Source: a virus. From it: a stretch of DNA of 64,000 nt. The number at the start of each line of letters is the position of its first letter. Within the stretch, counting starts at the first letter, position 1. The translations under genes were made by a program, and so were the position numbers. The stretch is from the IMG/VR virus record IMGVR_UViG_3300028829_004116, positions 1-64,000 of that record; one strand, written 5' to 3'. Under the pieces are notes generated by a model. It worked only from the letters and a program-made list of their open reading frames with translations, ran no database searches and was not told the DNA's origin. Positions 1-9,579 of the stretch are shown in pieces.

Positions 1-150
1 AAGGGACAAGTAGCGGGAGAAGTAGCGGATAAGGCTGATTATACTTCTAAGACAAGAATGCCCTCCCCACCTGATAAAAGATTTAGTGGACTTCCCGGTG
101 ATGCTGGAAATAAAAATGTTGACAAAAGAACAGAGAGGAGAGTAGGATGA
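1..150 (+). CDS. C-terminal end of a virion-module protein (partial)
   Basis: The first frame is open from base 1 to a TGA at 148-150, giving the last 49 residues of a protein that begins upstream of the window. The tail is charged and rich in Gly, Lys and Arg, with no recognisable domain. Its stop overlaps the next start as ATGA, so the two genes are translationally coupled. A portal protein or head-morphogenesis protein would be expected here by synteny, but nothing in 49 residues proves it. Confidence 0.7.
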   Translation, partial: KGQVAGEVADKADYTSKTRMPSPPDKRFSGLPGDAGNKNVDKRTERRVG

Positions 151-2963
151 TTTACAAAGGTATAATGGGGGAACAAGAAGTTACATTATTGTATAATTCA
201 TTTAAAAGAATATATAGATTTGTCTCAAGGGGTTCAAGAGTTATGTTATTAACTAGAGAAGAATTAGCAGAAGTAGATATAGAACCAGAAGTTTATAATA
301 ATATATTTTCTACTGACAGAGACTCTTCTCTAGTTAATAACCCTAATAGTATATTAATTCTAAATTCTAATTCGGACAAATCTATTGTAACAAAATTTGC
401 CATATATAATGCTATTCAAATTTCCAGTTGGTTGACGGAAAAATTAAAGCACCCCGATTTTACCGAATTAATTTCAGATAATTCTATTTTTGTAATGTCC
501 GACACACAAACACCTACATCAGATGTTAAAACAGTTGGAGGAAAAACGGGGAATAAAATCTTTTATATGTACGATAGGGCTCCAGTTGATGCTATTTCGG
601 AAATGGAACTAAATACCATAGAAAGTAGAATTCAAGATTCTACGACGAATAATTTTAATATTTCTACTTTTCAAGAATACAAAACTGTAATTTCTGCTAT
701 TAATAATTATAAAAGACATTTAACAACAAGTGGTGTTGATAAAAATGTAAAGCCTATTTTATTTATCGTTATAAGAAAACAAAGATTTGATTTCTTTTCA
801 CTAATTAATATAGGTATTTCTAAGAGTAAATTAGGAAAGAATAACGATATAGTGCCGGGTTATTTGAATAATTCTTTTAGATTAAAACAAAAATTTACAT
901 TAACTGAAAATTTTGAAGTTCCTAATTTTAATGATTTAGTAGATTCCGATGCCCAATCCCTTCTATTAAAGAAGGTCAAGAATTACATTAATCGTAGAGT
1001 CCAAAAAATACCGACAACTGAAACTGATTTGTTTGAATTATATGGTTATTTTCACAAAAGAACAAAATTTGATAAAAATTTCTTTAAACCAACAAATAAA
1101 ATACTTAACAGTGTTTATACAGGTGATATAATAGGAAAAGACACTGTTGTTATTAATGACGAAATTAAGGAATTAAAAATGCGTTCTTTAAATGTTGAAA
1201 ATGAAAGAATCGAAGGAAAATTGGAAGCAGCAATAACGGAGTCTATTAAATCATATCAAGAAATATGGGGAAGTTATAGACCCATACAAAAGGTTTTCTT
1301 TACAGGAAAACATAAAGACTATATGAGAGTAAGAGAATTATTCTATAATGTACTCTATGCTTATATTGATAGGGCATTGGGGGGCTATATATCCGGTTCT
1401 GGAAAGCGTAAATATACACCTAAACTTGTGGAAAAAATACTTAAAGCATTACCCGCCTTAGATGATAATGAAAAAGAAGTTTTGCGGTTTATGAATAGGG
1501 CAGATAAAATAGATAAAGAAACATATAAAAAATATTTTACAATAATTGAAAAATTTATGTCGGACAGAGCAGATGCTTTAATTTCTGAAAATATTGCTAT
1601 CAATATTATAAAGGGTCATAGTAGTAAGATGTCAATAAAAAGGTTGCTTCAAAGAAGTGGTTTTTCGCTTAAAGGTAGAGATAATGATGATTTATATTTA
1701 ATAACTATGGTAGGAATAGAAAGTTCTAGCGCAAAACATTTTGAATATTTTAAGGAAAATTTTAAATTAACGGATAGCCCGTTTCCAAACCGTATTAAAA
1801 GAAATTTCTACCAATATGTATTAGAAATAGATACAATTAATAAGGATTTAAATGTAATAAGACCGTCTTTGGTTGACAATGCTACGCAGTTTAAAATTAA
1901 TTTTCAAGATTGGGATATTAGAGTAGAATTAGTTAATCTAATTAATAATCTTATTTCCAAACCCAAACAATTAATAACCAATAAAAAAAGAGCGGGGCTG
2001 AGTGCAATTGCTAGTCCGAGAGAAAAGGCGTTAGAAGTCTTATCGGAAGAACGGATGATAAATCAAAATGTAGCGAACAATCCACTCACCTTGCATTACG
2101 ACCCCTTGAGATTTAATAAAGTAACAAGACAAATATCTGGACATTTATTTTTTGAAAATATGGATGGTAAATTAGTTATATTTCCATTTGACAACTTCTA
2201 CCATGATATAGAAGGTCAAAGTAATAAAACTGTTGATGTATGTTATACCTCAGTTGAATCTATAGATGATAGACAATTATTTAATGGAGTTGTGGAAAAT
2301 ATAGTAGAGGCATTTTATACTTGGATTACCGATAATGCCTATAAAATAACTGTGGAACCAAATGACGAAGATAGACCGTGGGAAGTGACGGGAAATTATC
2401 AACCTATAACACCGCAAGTTTATAAGGCTTTATTTATAAAAGCGTTACAGTCAAGATTAGATGGGCATATTTTTAATAATAATTGGGCGGCAAGAGCCGC
2501 TTGTGTTTTTGTGAACCCGTGGAAAGAAGGTTTTTATTCATCAGCAGATGAGGGAATGAGAATGGGTCAGGAGAATTTCCCTTTCGATTGGAAAGTATTT
2601 AATAGAATTACCGGTGAAAAGCGCACTACAAGTTTAGGTTCGAGAGATGGAGATGAATATAAAAAAGAAATATCAAGATTGTATGCGGGTATAATTAATT
2701 TAGAATTAAAGGAATATCTTTTAGTTGAAATACAAAAATACAATGTTTGGGATTTGGATTTGGGGGAGATTCGCAATAGAAGTAGTCGGGCTGCAAACGA
2801 AGTAATTTTTAGATTATTTAAAGAATTTATATCGGAATCTTACTCATTATCACCTGACGATTATCACGAACTTAGGAGAGAAGAAATAAAAAAATATCTT
2901 AAAAGGAATCCAGAAGCAATACAATTAAAGCAAATAGCAAGAAGAAATTTAAGTAGAGATTAA
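147..2963 (+). CDS. Large virion-module protein of unknown function (938 aa)
   Basis: Open frame of 938 codons starting at the ATG of an ATGA overlap with the upstream gene. The AT-rich codon use matches the neighbours. I recognise no catalytic motif and see no transmembrane segment. The protein is mixed alpha/beta with a Lys/Arg-rich C-terminus. Its place ahead of the ligase-protease-capsid block suggests a head or portal-vertex role, or an internal virion protein; that is inference from position only. The size alone would also fit an ejected or capsid-internal protein. Confidence 0.75.
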   Translation: MIYKGIMGEQEVTLLYNSFKRIYRFVSRGSRVMLLTREELAEVDIEPEVYNNIFSTDRDSSLVNNPNSILILNSNSDKSIVTKFAIYNAIQISSWLTEKLKHPDFTELISDNSIFVMSDTQTPTSDVKTVGGKTGNKIFYMYDRAPVDAISEMELNTIESRIQDSTTNNFNISTFQEYKTVISAINNYKRHLTTSGVDKNVKPILFIVIRKQRFDFFSLINIGISKSKLGKNNDIVPGYLNNSFRLKQKFTLTENFEVPNFNDLVDSDAQSLLLKKVKNYINRRVQKIPTTETDLFELYGYFHKRTKFDKNFFKPTNKILNSVYTGDIIGKDTVVINDEIKELKMRSLNVENERIEGKLEAAITESIKSYQEIWGSYRPIQKVFFTGKHKDYMRVRELFYNVLYAYIDRALGGYISGSGKRKYTPKLVEKILKALPALDDNEKEVLRFMNRADKIDKETYKKYFTIIEKFMSDRADALISENIAINIIKGHSSKMSIKRLLQRSGFSLKGRDNDDLYLITMVGIESSSAKHFEYFKENFKLTDSPFPNRIKRNFYQYVLEIDTINKDLNVIRPSLVDNATQFKINFQDWDIRVELVNLINNLISKPKQLITNKKRAGLSAIASPREKALEVLSEERMINQNVANNPLTLHYDPLRFNKVTRQISGHLFFENMDGKLVIFPFDNFYHDIEGQSNKTVDVCYTSVESIDDRQLFNGVVENIVEAFYTWITDNAYKITVEPNDEDRPWEVTGNYQPITPQVYKALFIKALQSRLDGHIFNNNWAARAACVFVNPWKEGFYSSADEGMRMGQENFPFDWKVFNRITGEKRTTSLGSRDGDEYKKEISRLYAGIINLELKEYLLVEIQKYNVWDLDLGEIRNRSSRAANEVIFRLFKEFISESYSLSPDDYHELRREEIKKYLKRNPEAIQLKQIARRNLSRD

Positions 2964-2975
2964 GGAGAAATAAAT

Positions 2976-3191
2976 ATGAGCAATATAATAAGAAGAAAAT
3001 TAGATGAAGCAAAGAAACAATTGGCAGACATTGAGCGAAAGGCTAATAAACCGGAACCTACGCCTAAGAAAACTGTGAACTTAACAATGAATGTACCGGA
3101 AGTTCCTCCGGATAACTTTGAGGCAGACCCTGTTATCCCCGGAATTATTCGGCCCGGCCCAAAAATGTCCAAGAAATTTAAACAGGTGTAA
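2976..3191 (+). CDS. Small hypothetical protein (71 aa)
   Basis: Preceded by a GGAGA ribosome-binding site at a good distance from the ATG. The N-terminal 25 residues form a charged helix (Arg, Lys, Glu); the rest is Pro-rich and ends in a basic tail. It sits between two very large virion-module genes and only 2 bases separate it from the next gene. It could be an assembly or linker protein; I do not recognise the family. Confidence 0.65.
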   Translation: MSNIIRRKLDEAKKQLADIERKANKPEPTPKKTVNLTMNVPEVPPDNFEADPVIPGIIRPGPKMSKKFKQV

Positions 3192-3193
3192 GT

Positions 3194-5617
3194 ATGTGGG
3201 AAACAATTCTAAAGAGGAATATTCCTGAAAAAGGAACAAGTGTAGATGATATTATTTATTTAATTACACAAGCAAGACAATTACCTGATTTAGAATTAAA
3301 ACTTATAGATACTAAAGGTAAGGCTGCTAATGAAATAAGACCCATTAGAAATAAAATGGAAGATATAAATAGTCAAATAAAAGGTATCAAAAAAGAGATT
3401 ACAGAAGCCAACAAAAATAAAGGTGGAGAGGGAGTAGAATCTTTAGAAAAAAAGATAAAGGCATTACAAAAATTAAATATACCTTTAAGGGAAGAAATTT
3501 TAAAAATTGAAAGACAACTAAAGAAAGATTTGGCTAAAATACAAAGTGCTTTAGATAGCCCTGTTATGAAAAAAAACCCCTTTACACCAATTATTACTAG
3601 AAGGGCAACATATTCAGGAAATGCTAAATTTTCTAAGAAAGAAATAAAGTTTGATGAATCAGGTAATATTTTAGACGATGGTTATGGTAATGAACAATTC
3701 TACGGAAAGGCCACACCACTTACTTTACAAGAAGCGGCTGAACATTATAAAGAAACAGTGGTAGATTATGATGAAGTAAATGTTAACAGGGTTATGCCTG
3801 AAGATAAGCCTTATGACGCACCTTACGCTCAATTAGTCGATAAACCGAAGCGTGAAATTTCTACAAATGAAGAACCTGTAAGTAATATGAAAGCGACTCT
3901 ACCACAGATAAGAACTATTCTACAACCTATCTCCAATGCTGATTTTAATGACTTTGTTATCTCATTAGATGAATTTATTGACACAGGTTCTGCACCAATT
4001 ATAGATGCTTACAAAGAAGAAAACCCTGAAAAGTTTGCAGAAATTATGGATTTAGTAGAAACATCTTCTTCCACTACATCGGTAGATGAAGATAGATATT
4101 TAGATAAATTACTTATGATGGTAAATAAGAAATCAATTGATTTTAATAGAAGTGCCGGTAATAATAGAGTTTCCTTACAGGTTACAGAAAAAGACGGATA
4201 TAGAAAAGAAACTAATAGATTAATTTTACCTGTCAATGAAGACCTATCCAATAGATTTGGTGAAATTTCACAATGGTTGGCTAAACATTATGAACCAGTT
4301 CCAGAAGTAAAAGACGAGAATTTATTTATTCAAAAACTCGTAAGAGGTATCAATGAAACAGTAGATGATAAGGGTGGTAATAATTCTATTGCCTACGCAA
4401 TCCAACACATGATAAATAATAACTTGGCTAATAGATTCTCGAATCAAATAGTAGTCACCGGAAGATATTTAGATGCTAATACAGAACAGCAAAAGTTTAG
4501 GGAATTCATCGGCACACAGGCAAGAAGAAATATGAAATTATTGGAAAATGTAGCCACCTTCCTACATAGAGGAAAGCAAATGTCAAGTTTTCTTACAGAA
4601 GACCAAATGAATCAAGCAAATGAAATGCTACAACAACAGGTAGGTAGTAAGGCGTTTGGTAGATATTTCCTCGCAGAAATACCTTCTGCTCAATTACAGA
4701 GAAAACCCAAGAGTGGTTTAGCAACAAGATTGGGTGCTACGGGTAAAAAGAAAACAGGTAAGGGTCAAACAGTAATTCCTAAAAAATTTCAAGGACCGTC
4801 AAGACAATCTAAGCAGGGTCCAGAAAATAGACCAAAACAAACTAAACCAACCCTTTACCCTAAAGAACCTAAGTTTAAAGTTCCAGTTGGGACTAAATTA
4901 GATTATCCTAAAGATTACGAACCCATGAGAGGAAATTATTCCGGGGAACTTACAGAAAATCAAAAAGAAGTATTAGCGGATATTAGACAATCGTATAAAA
5001 TTAACATACCTCCTTCTACTAAGACTATTGAAGAAAATAAAAAGAAACTTGAACAGACAAGAGCCGAAGTCGAAGAAATGTCACCCGAAGAAAAGGAGTC
5101 AAACCTCCAAGAATGGGTAGACCGACTTGTAGAAATTGCCTTGAAGAATAAAGGAAAAACTGATTACGAACCATATACGGCTAGAAAAAGAACCTTAATG
5201 CTGGGTCGTATGGTAGGTGAAGAAAATAATAAAAAGTTTGAACTATACACTCAAGCCGAACTAAGAGAAAAAATACTCGAAAATGTTAAGGATGGTGGAG
5301 AACCATTTTCAGGTTTGTATCTAAAATCGGGTTCAGTTTCAAAGGCAGACCTATCGGGACTTTCTACTAAAGAAAGGCGCAAGGTTAAAACCATGCTTCA
5401 AAACGCTCATCCAACGGAATACTTTGGTGAAGACTACCTTCGTTTGGGCAAAGTTATAAATATAATTGACGGTTTAGCGGAAGATGAAGAGGCCGAACTC
5501 TTGGAGAAGTTGGGAGTCAAAAACCTACAAATGGTAAAAACAGCCGCATCACTAAGAAAGAAATATGAGAATCTATACAAAAAACTATACGACATGGTAT
5601 ATGATGAGGAGGAATAA
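3194..5617 (+). CDS. Large virion-module protein starting with the W-x-x-I-L-K signature (807 aa)
   Basis: Starts MWETILK after an AGGTG ribosome-binding site. The first 130 residues hold a long charged coiled coil. A low-complexity Lys/Gln/Pro-rich linker lies around residues 495-580, followed by an acidic helical C-terminal part. No enzyme motif is visible. The N-terminal heptad matches those of several other proteins in this module (at 15829, 16701, 17904, 37379, 37633 and 37965), suggesting a common targeting or docking peptide. Function unknown; virion-associated by position. Confidence 0.75.
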   Translation: MWETILKRNIPEKGTSVDDIIYLITQARQLPDLELKLIDTKGKAANEIRPIRNKMEDINSQIKGIKKEITEANKNKGGEGVESLEKKIKALQKLNIPLREEILKIERQLKKDLAKIQSALDSPVMKKNPFTPIITRRATYSGNAKFSKKEIKFDESGNILDDGYGNEQFYGKATPLTLQEAAEHYKETVVDYDEVNVNRVMPEDKPYDAPYAQLVDKPKREISTNEEPVSNMKATLPQIRTILQPISNADFNDFVISLDEFIDTGSAPIIDAYKEENPEKFAEIMDLVETSSSTTSVDEDRYLDKLLMMVNKKSIDFNRSAGNNRVSLQVTEKDGYRKETNRLILPVNEDLSNRFGEISQWLAKHYEPVPEVKDENLFIQKLVRGINETVDDKGGNNSIAYAIQHMINNNLANRFSNQIVVTGRYLDANTEQQKFREFIGTQARRNMKLLENVATFLHRGKQMSSFLTEDQMNQANEMLQQQVGSKAFGRYFLAEIPSAQLQRKPKSGLATRLGATGKKKTGKGQTVIPKKFQGPSRQSKQGPENRPKQTKPTLYPKEPKFKVPVGTKLDYPKDYEPMRGNYSGELTENQKEVLADIRQSYKINIPPSTKTIEENKKKLEQTRAEVEEMSPEEKESNLQEWVDRLVEIALKNKGKTDYEPYTARKRTLMLGRMVGEENNKKFELYTQAELREKILENVKDGGEPFSGLYLKSGSVSKADLSGLSTKERRKVKTMLQNAHPTEYFGEDYLRLGKVINIIDGLAEDEEAELLEKLGVKNLQMVKTAASLRKKYENLYKKLYDMVYDEEE

Positions 5618-5620
5618 AAA

Positions 5621-5857
5621 ATGGAAGAAGAAACAACAATTGAAATTTTAGAAATATTAAAGGCCCTATCCGACAAGGTTAAGGATTTAGAGAGAAAATT
5701 AGCAGATTCGGACACAGCAATTATGAAGGCCGGATTTGTTCGAAGTCCAAGACCGAGTGCAAAAACCCAAGCAGGTATGCCAAACGGTGATGTGATTTCA
5801 AAAATGGATTGGAGTGATTTAGATTCACTTGTTAAAAATTTGGAGGGAACAATATGA
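5621..5857 (+). CDS. Small coiled-coil protein (78 aa)
   Basis: The ATG follows a strong GGAGG site. The N-terminal 30 residues form an acidic coiled coil. The last 17 residues contain a Trp followed by an acidic amphipathic helix (W-S-D-L-D-S-L-V-K), loosely similar to the N-terminal signature of other module proteins. The stop overlaps the next ATG as ATGA. It may be a scaffold or chaperone partner of the adjacent head proteins; the family is unrecognised. Confidence 0.65.
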   Translation: MEEETTIEILEILKALSDKVKDLERKLADSDTAIMKAGFVRSPRPSAKTQAGMPNGDVISKMDWSDLDSLVKNLEGTI

Positions 5858-6279
5858 GTAAGAAAGAAGATATGGTAGCCGACGAAGCCGATATACAGGG
5901 AGTAGATGTTTTAACTCAATTAACAGAACTTACAGTTTTACTTACAAACGCATTGGGTTATGAACCAGCAGACGCACAAAAGAATGAAAAGGCTGGTAAG
6001 CAAGTCAATGTTGAACGATTGGCGGCTAAACCAATTACAAAGGAACAGACAATGGTTAAGAGAAATTACGAATCTAAATTAATGCCTAAAAATATGACCT
6101 ATAAAGCAGAACCGGACCAAGAAGAAATACGCATTGAATCCGATGGTAATGCAGAAGATTCACAGGATAAAGATGTTGAAGCCGCATTGGAAACAGCACT
6201 TGGGAAACTTAAGCGTCTTCGCCACACATTAACAATTAATGAAGATGCGGCATTAACTCCAAGCGATGAAATGGTGTGA
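5854..6279 (+). CDS. Hypothetical acidic helical protein (141 aa)
   Basis: Start ATG lies in an ATGA overlap with the upstream gene and there is a GGAGGG site just upstream. The sequence is predicted helical and acidic, with no Cys-based or catalytic motif. It sits directly before the ligase gene. Position suggests a head-assembly accessory protein; no family is recognised. Confidence 0.65.
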   Translation: MSKKEDMVADEADIQGVDVLTQLTELTVLLTNALGYEPADAQKNEKAGKQVNVERLAAKPITKEQTMVKRNYESKLMPKNMTYKAEPDQEEIRIESDGNAEDSQDKDVEAALETALGKLKRLRHTLTINEDAALTPSDEMV

Positions 6280-6284
6280 GGGTA

Positions 6285-8381
6285 ATGGTATTTACTCAAT
6301 TTGATAGTGTAGTAAAAAATGTTTCTTCATTAAAAAATATGGTTCGTGCTACATTTTTAAGTGCGAGAGAAAATCCTAAAGCATATGAAAAGGATTGGCA
6401 GAAATTAGTAGTCGAACTTAGAGAATTGTTGAAGGACCCGAAACTTAAGCAACAATTTCCTAATATAGATGATAGCATTTTATTTTCAGATGAATCATTT
6501 TCGGTAGGGAATGAAAAGGCGAGTAGTTTGTATGGCTCTTTTAATAACCAATCTTCACCGGCTGTTTTAGTTAAACAGGATAGACCTGAAAAATTTATAG
6601 AACCCAATAAACCAATGTATCGTATATTTGAGATAGACGACATGAAAGAAATTAAGGGTCTTACAACTGAATATGTTGTTCAAGAAAAATACGATGGCCT
6701 ACGAATACAGATTCATAAATTTGATAACAATGTTAAAATTTACACATTTAATGCGAGGGACATTACAGAAAAAATGCCTCAATGTGTTAAGGTATTAGAA
6801 GACCGTGTTTTTCCCAATTGTATTTTAGATGCAGAAGCAGTAATGTATAAAGATGGAGAGGCATTAGTTCGTGCTGAAACTCTCGCACATATTAATAGAA
6901 AGGTGACAGATGAGGCAGATATAAAGGCCCATGTGTTTGATATTATGTACTTTGAGGATAAGTCTGTTGCTTCGGATAAATTAGAAGAACGACTAATGAT
7001 TCTTATGAAAAACTTTTCAGCAAATGCAGACGAATATGTATTGTTCCCTAATAAGAATAATACAAGAGAGGCTGATTCATTAGCAGAAATTGAAGAATAT
7101 GCTATGGAGATAATGAAAAATCCTGCCTCCGAAGGAGTAGTAATTAAGGATTCTAAATCCTCGTATGTTATCGGTAAAAAGAAAAACCCTAAGTGGATTA
7201 AGTGGAAAAAATTTGTTGACTTAGATGTTATGGTTTTAGATAAAAAGGAAAATAAGAATGGGACATTTGGTTATACTATGGGTATCGGCCCTGTTGAAGA
7301 AGATTCTATTAAGGCAGTAGAAATAGATGGTGATTTTTATATGAATGTAGGAAAGACTACCAACACTAAAAAAGATGTTGAGGTTGGAACTATTATTCGT
7401 GTTATGGCTGATGAAATTATGGGCAATACTAAGAAGGGTTTCTCATTATTTAATTCAAAGTTTCACGAAATCCCCGAAGTAAAGTTGCCCGATAAATTAA
7501 TTACTCTTGAATTTTTAACAACGGGTGGTAAGAAAAGTCTTGGCGACTACAAAATTGACGCTCTTACAAAGTCGTATGAAATTACAGACGGAATACATGG
7601 TGTTGCTAAATTAAACACAGAACTAGATTTAGAAGGATTTGTATTTCATGGATTCAAAGACGATAATCTAATGTCTAAAAATGCTTCTTTGGATATAGAT
7701 TTTTGGAAGCAGGAATTAAAGGAAGCCTATGGAAAAGACAATGGTAGATTTTTTGTCTTCGTAAAACAATTACTCATAGACTACGGGACTCTATCAGCAA
7801 ATGATATTTTTGGCAGGGCAGTTAAACATGATGCTAAAATGATGAACAGACTTTTTGGTAATGATGCAAAGGCAGAAGGAAAAATGAAAGAGCGTTTGAT
7901 GAAAGCCGGAGATACATACGGTATTTTATATTCTGCTGGTAAATTTTCTCACAATGATGATGTATTAAATAAGGCTGAAAGTAGAAATGCTGAATTTGAA
8001 CTTTGGATTACAGATAGTGGGTATTTACATTTTGTCATAATTTATAAGGGTAGAAAAATGGCTTGGGAAATACGAGTAAGTGGTGATGAACAGATTTACG
8101 ATTTCTTGGGTGAATCTGGAAAATACCCTTGTAAGCAAATAACAAAACCTGAAACGGACAACCTTCTTGAAAGGGGTCCGATGATTTTAGGCGCACAAAG
8201 AAAGGGCTACCATGAGTATATTCTTAACGGGAAAGAGGTAAAAACAAAATTACATTGTAGATATTTACCAGTTAAAGGTAAAGAAATGTGGCTTGCTTGG
8301 ACTGGTTATGAAACAAAACCTGCACCAAAATCAAGCGACTCCGGACTAATAAATATCTATGAAGACGATTCATCAGATTAA
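6285..8381 (+). CDS. ATP-dependent DNA ligase with extra N- and C-terminal domains
   Basis: The nucleotidyltransferase core is clear: motif I K-Y-D-G with the adenylated Lys at about residue 135, a D-A-E motif III near 183, motif IV E-G-V-V-I-K near 283-288 and motif V K-W-I-K-W-K near 303-308, followed by an OB-like domain. About 110 unassigned residues precede the core. Some 250 residues follow it; the last ~120 have a beta-rich pattern reminiscent of the LigD 3'-phosphoesterase domain, a weak match by eye. The ATG at 6285 is preferred to an in-frame GTG at 6276 because a GGTG/GAGGG site lies just upstream. Unusually, it sits in the head operon directly before the prohead protease, not in the replication module. 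Role: sealing nicks in viral DNA, perhaps at or after packaging (inference). Confidence 0.88.
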   Translation: MVFTQFDSVVKNVSSLKNMVRATFLSARENPKAYEKDWQKLVVELRELLKDPKLKQQFPNIDDSILFSDESFSVGNEKASSLYGSFNNQSSPAVLVKQDRPEKFIEPNKPMYRIFEIDDMKEIKGLTTEYVVQEKYDGLRIQIHKFDNNVKIYTFNARDITEKMPQCVKVLEDRVFPNCILDAEAVMYKDGEALVRAETLAHINRKVTDEADIKAHVFDIMYFEDKSVASDKLEERLMILMKNFSANADEYVLFPNKNNTREADSLAEIEEYAMEIMKNPASEGVVIKDSKSSYVIGKKKNPKWIKWKKFVDLDVMVLDKKENKNGTFGYTMGIGPVEEDSIKAVEIDGDFYMNVGKTTNTKKDVEVGTIIRVMADEIMGNTKKGFSLFNSKFHEIPEVKLPDKLITLEFLTTGGKKSLGDYKIDALTKSYEITDGIHGVAKLNTELDLEGFVFHGFKDDNLMSKNASLDIDFWKQELKEAYGKDNGRFFVFVKQLLIDYGTLSANDIFGRAVKHDAKMMNRLFGNDAKAEGKMKERLMKAGDTYGILYSAGKFSHNDDVLNKAESRNAEFELWITDSGYLHFVIIYKGRKMAWEIRVSGDEQIYDFLGESGKYPCKQITKPETDNLLERGPMILGAQRKGYHEYILNGKEVKTKLHCRYLPVKGKEMWLAWTGYETKPAPKSSDSGLINIYEDDSSD

Positions 8382-8385
8382 ATAC

Positions 8386-8394
8386 TTTTATATA
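8386..8394 (+). promoter_or_regulatory. TATA-box promoter of the protease/capsid operon
   Basis: TTTTATATA is preceded by an A-rich BRE-like stretch (ATTAAATAC). The box centre lies about 26-27 bases before the ATG at 8418, the usual archaeal TATA-to-start distance. Transcription would therefore start at or next to the initiation codon, giving a leaderless mRNA. This fits the poor Shine-Dalgarno before 8418 compared with the strong ones before most other genes. The gap after the ligase gene is one of the few real gaps in the module. Confidence 0.6.
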
Positions 8395-8417
8395 GTTCAT
8401 AGAATACAGGACCTATT

Positions 8418-9578
8418 ATGCAGTTGAGAACTCCTATGTTTGGTAATGAGCCAAATAGTGGCGGGGAACTTGTAATTCTTAAGTCAAATAACGAATGTGT
8501 TATTGCTGGCTACGCATCAGTTGATGTAGTGGATAAGCAGAATGATAAGATTACATTAGGTGCAATCCGTGAAGCGGCTGACAAGTTTATGAAACAAGAC
8601 CGATATAGAAATGTAATGATTACTCATTCTAATGTTCAAGTCGGTGAAGTAGTAGACCAATATACAGATTCCAATGGTAAAGTCCTAAAAACAGGCGTTG
8701 ATGATACAGGGTTTTTTGTAGTGATAAAATTAAGAAATGATATTGAAAAGGCTAAAGAGGTTGCACGAGATATAAGAAAAGGCAACCTTCGCTCTTTTTC
8801 GATAGGTGGACAGGCGATAAACAAGACAAATAGATATGATGCCGATACCGGTAGTTATAAGGAAATTGATAAACTTGAATTGCATGAAATCACCATATGT
8901 GAAGAGGGCATAAACCCTGAAGCAAAGTTTAATCTAATAAAGGAGGACAAAAAAATGAATACAGAAATAGAAAAGGCTCTTAACGAGTTTAATGAAGTAA
9001 TGGCTGAACTTAAGAACAGTTCAATCTTGAAAGACGACAATGAAGATGTTGACTTGATGGAAGAACTGCCAGAAGAAGAGTCCGTCGAAACCGAAAGTTA
9101 CGGCGAAAAAGAATTGAAAGCAGAAGAAGATGATGATGATGTTGAAGAAGAAAACTACGGTGAAAAGGGTGAAATGAATGCCGAGTTCAAGGAATTTGTT
9201 GAACATAAGGCTGAAGAAATTAACACACTTGACCTATCAACTGCAAACATCGAAAAGGCTTACGAACAATTTAAGGCTGAAAGAGAAGAGGCTCGTGCTT
9301 ACGAAGTTATTAAGGCTGAATTTGATGCACGATATGATAACGAACTTAAGGCTGAGGCTGATGCAATTGCTAAGTCTAAGTTTAATGCCGCAGACGCTGT
9401 TCTTTCTCTTAAGGAAGAATTTTCTCAATTGAAGAAGTCACTTGAGAACAACACTATCGCTAAGGCCGCAGAAACTCAATCTGTGTCCAATCAACTTAGT
9501 GAGGACTTCGGTAACATTTCAGAAATGTCATGGAATGAAGTTCACGAATTAATGGACAAATACAACAGAGGTGCTTAA
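8418..9578 (+). CDS. Prohead protease (XkdF-like) fused to a scaffold domain
   Basis: Residues 1-175 match the XkdF-like/prohead serine protease fold. His70 (in I-T-H-S-N), Ser126 or Ser128 (S-F-S-I-G-G) and Glu157 (L-H-E-I-T-I) are candidates for the His-Ser-Glu triad of that family. Residues 180-386 are a very acidic coiled coil (Asp/Glu runs near 205-250) typical of a scaffold or delta domain removed on maturation. The C-terminus ends with a Trp-containing amphipathic helix (S-W-N-E-V-H-E-L-M). It lies directly before the major capsid protein, as expected for HK97-type systems. Several internal ATGs could express a free scaffold. Confidence 0.85.
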   Translation: MQLRTPMFGNEPNSGGELVILKSNNECVIAGYASVDVVDKQNDKITLGAIREAADKFMKQDRYRNVMITHSNVQVGEVVDQYTDSNGKVLKTGVDDTGFFVVIKLRNDIEKAKEVARDIRKGNLRSFSIGGQAINKTNRYDADTGSYKEIDKLELHEITICEEGINPEAKFNLIKEDKKMNTEIEKALNEFNEVMAELKNSSILKDDNEDVDLMEELPEEESVETESYGEKELKAEEDDDDVEEENYGEKGEMNAEFKEFVEHKAEEINTLDLSTANIEKAYEQFKAEREEARAYEVIKAEFDARYDNELKAEADAIAKSKFNAADAVLSLKEEFSQLKKSLENNTIAKAAETQSVSNQLSEDFGNISEMSWNEVHELMDKYNRGA

Positions 9579-9579
9579 A

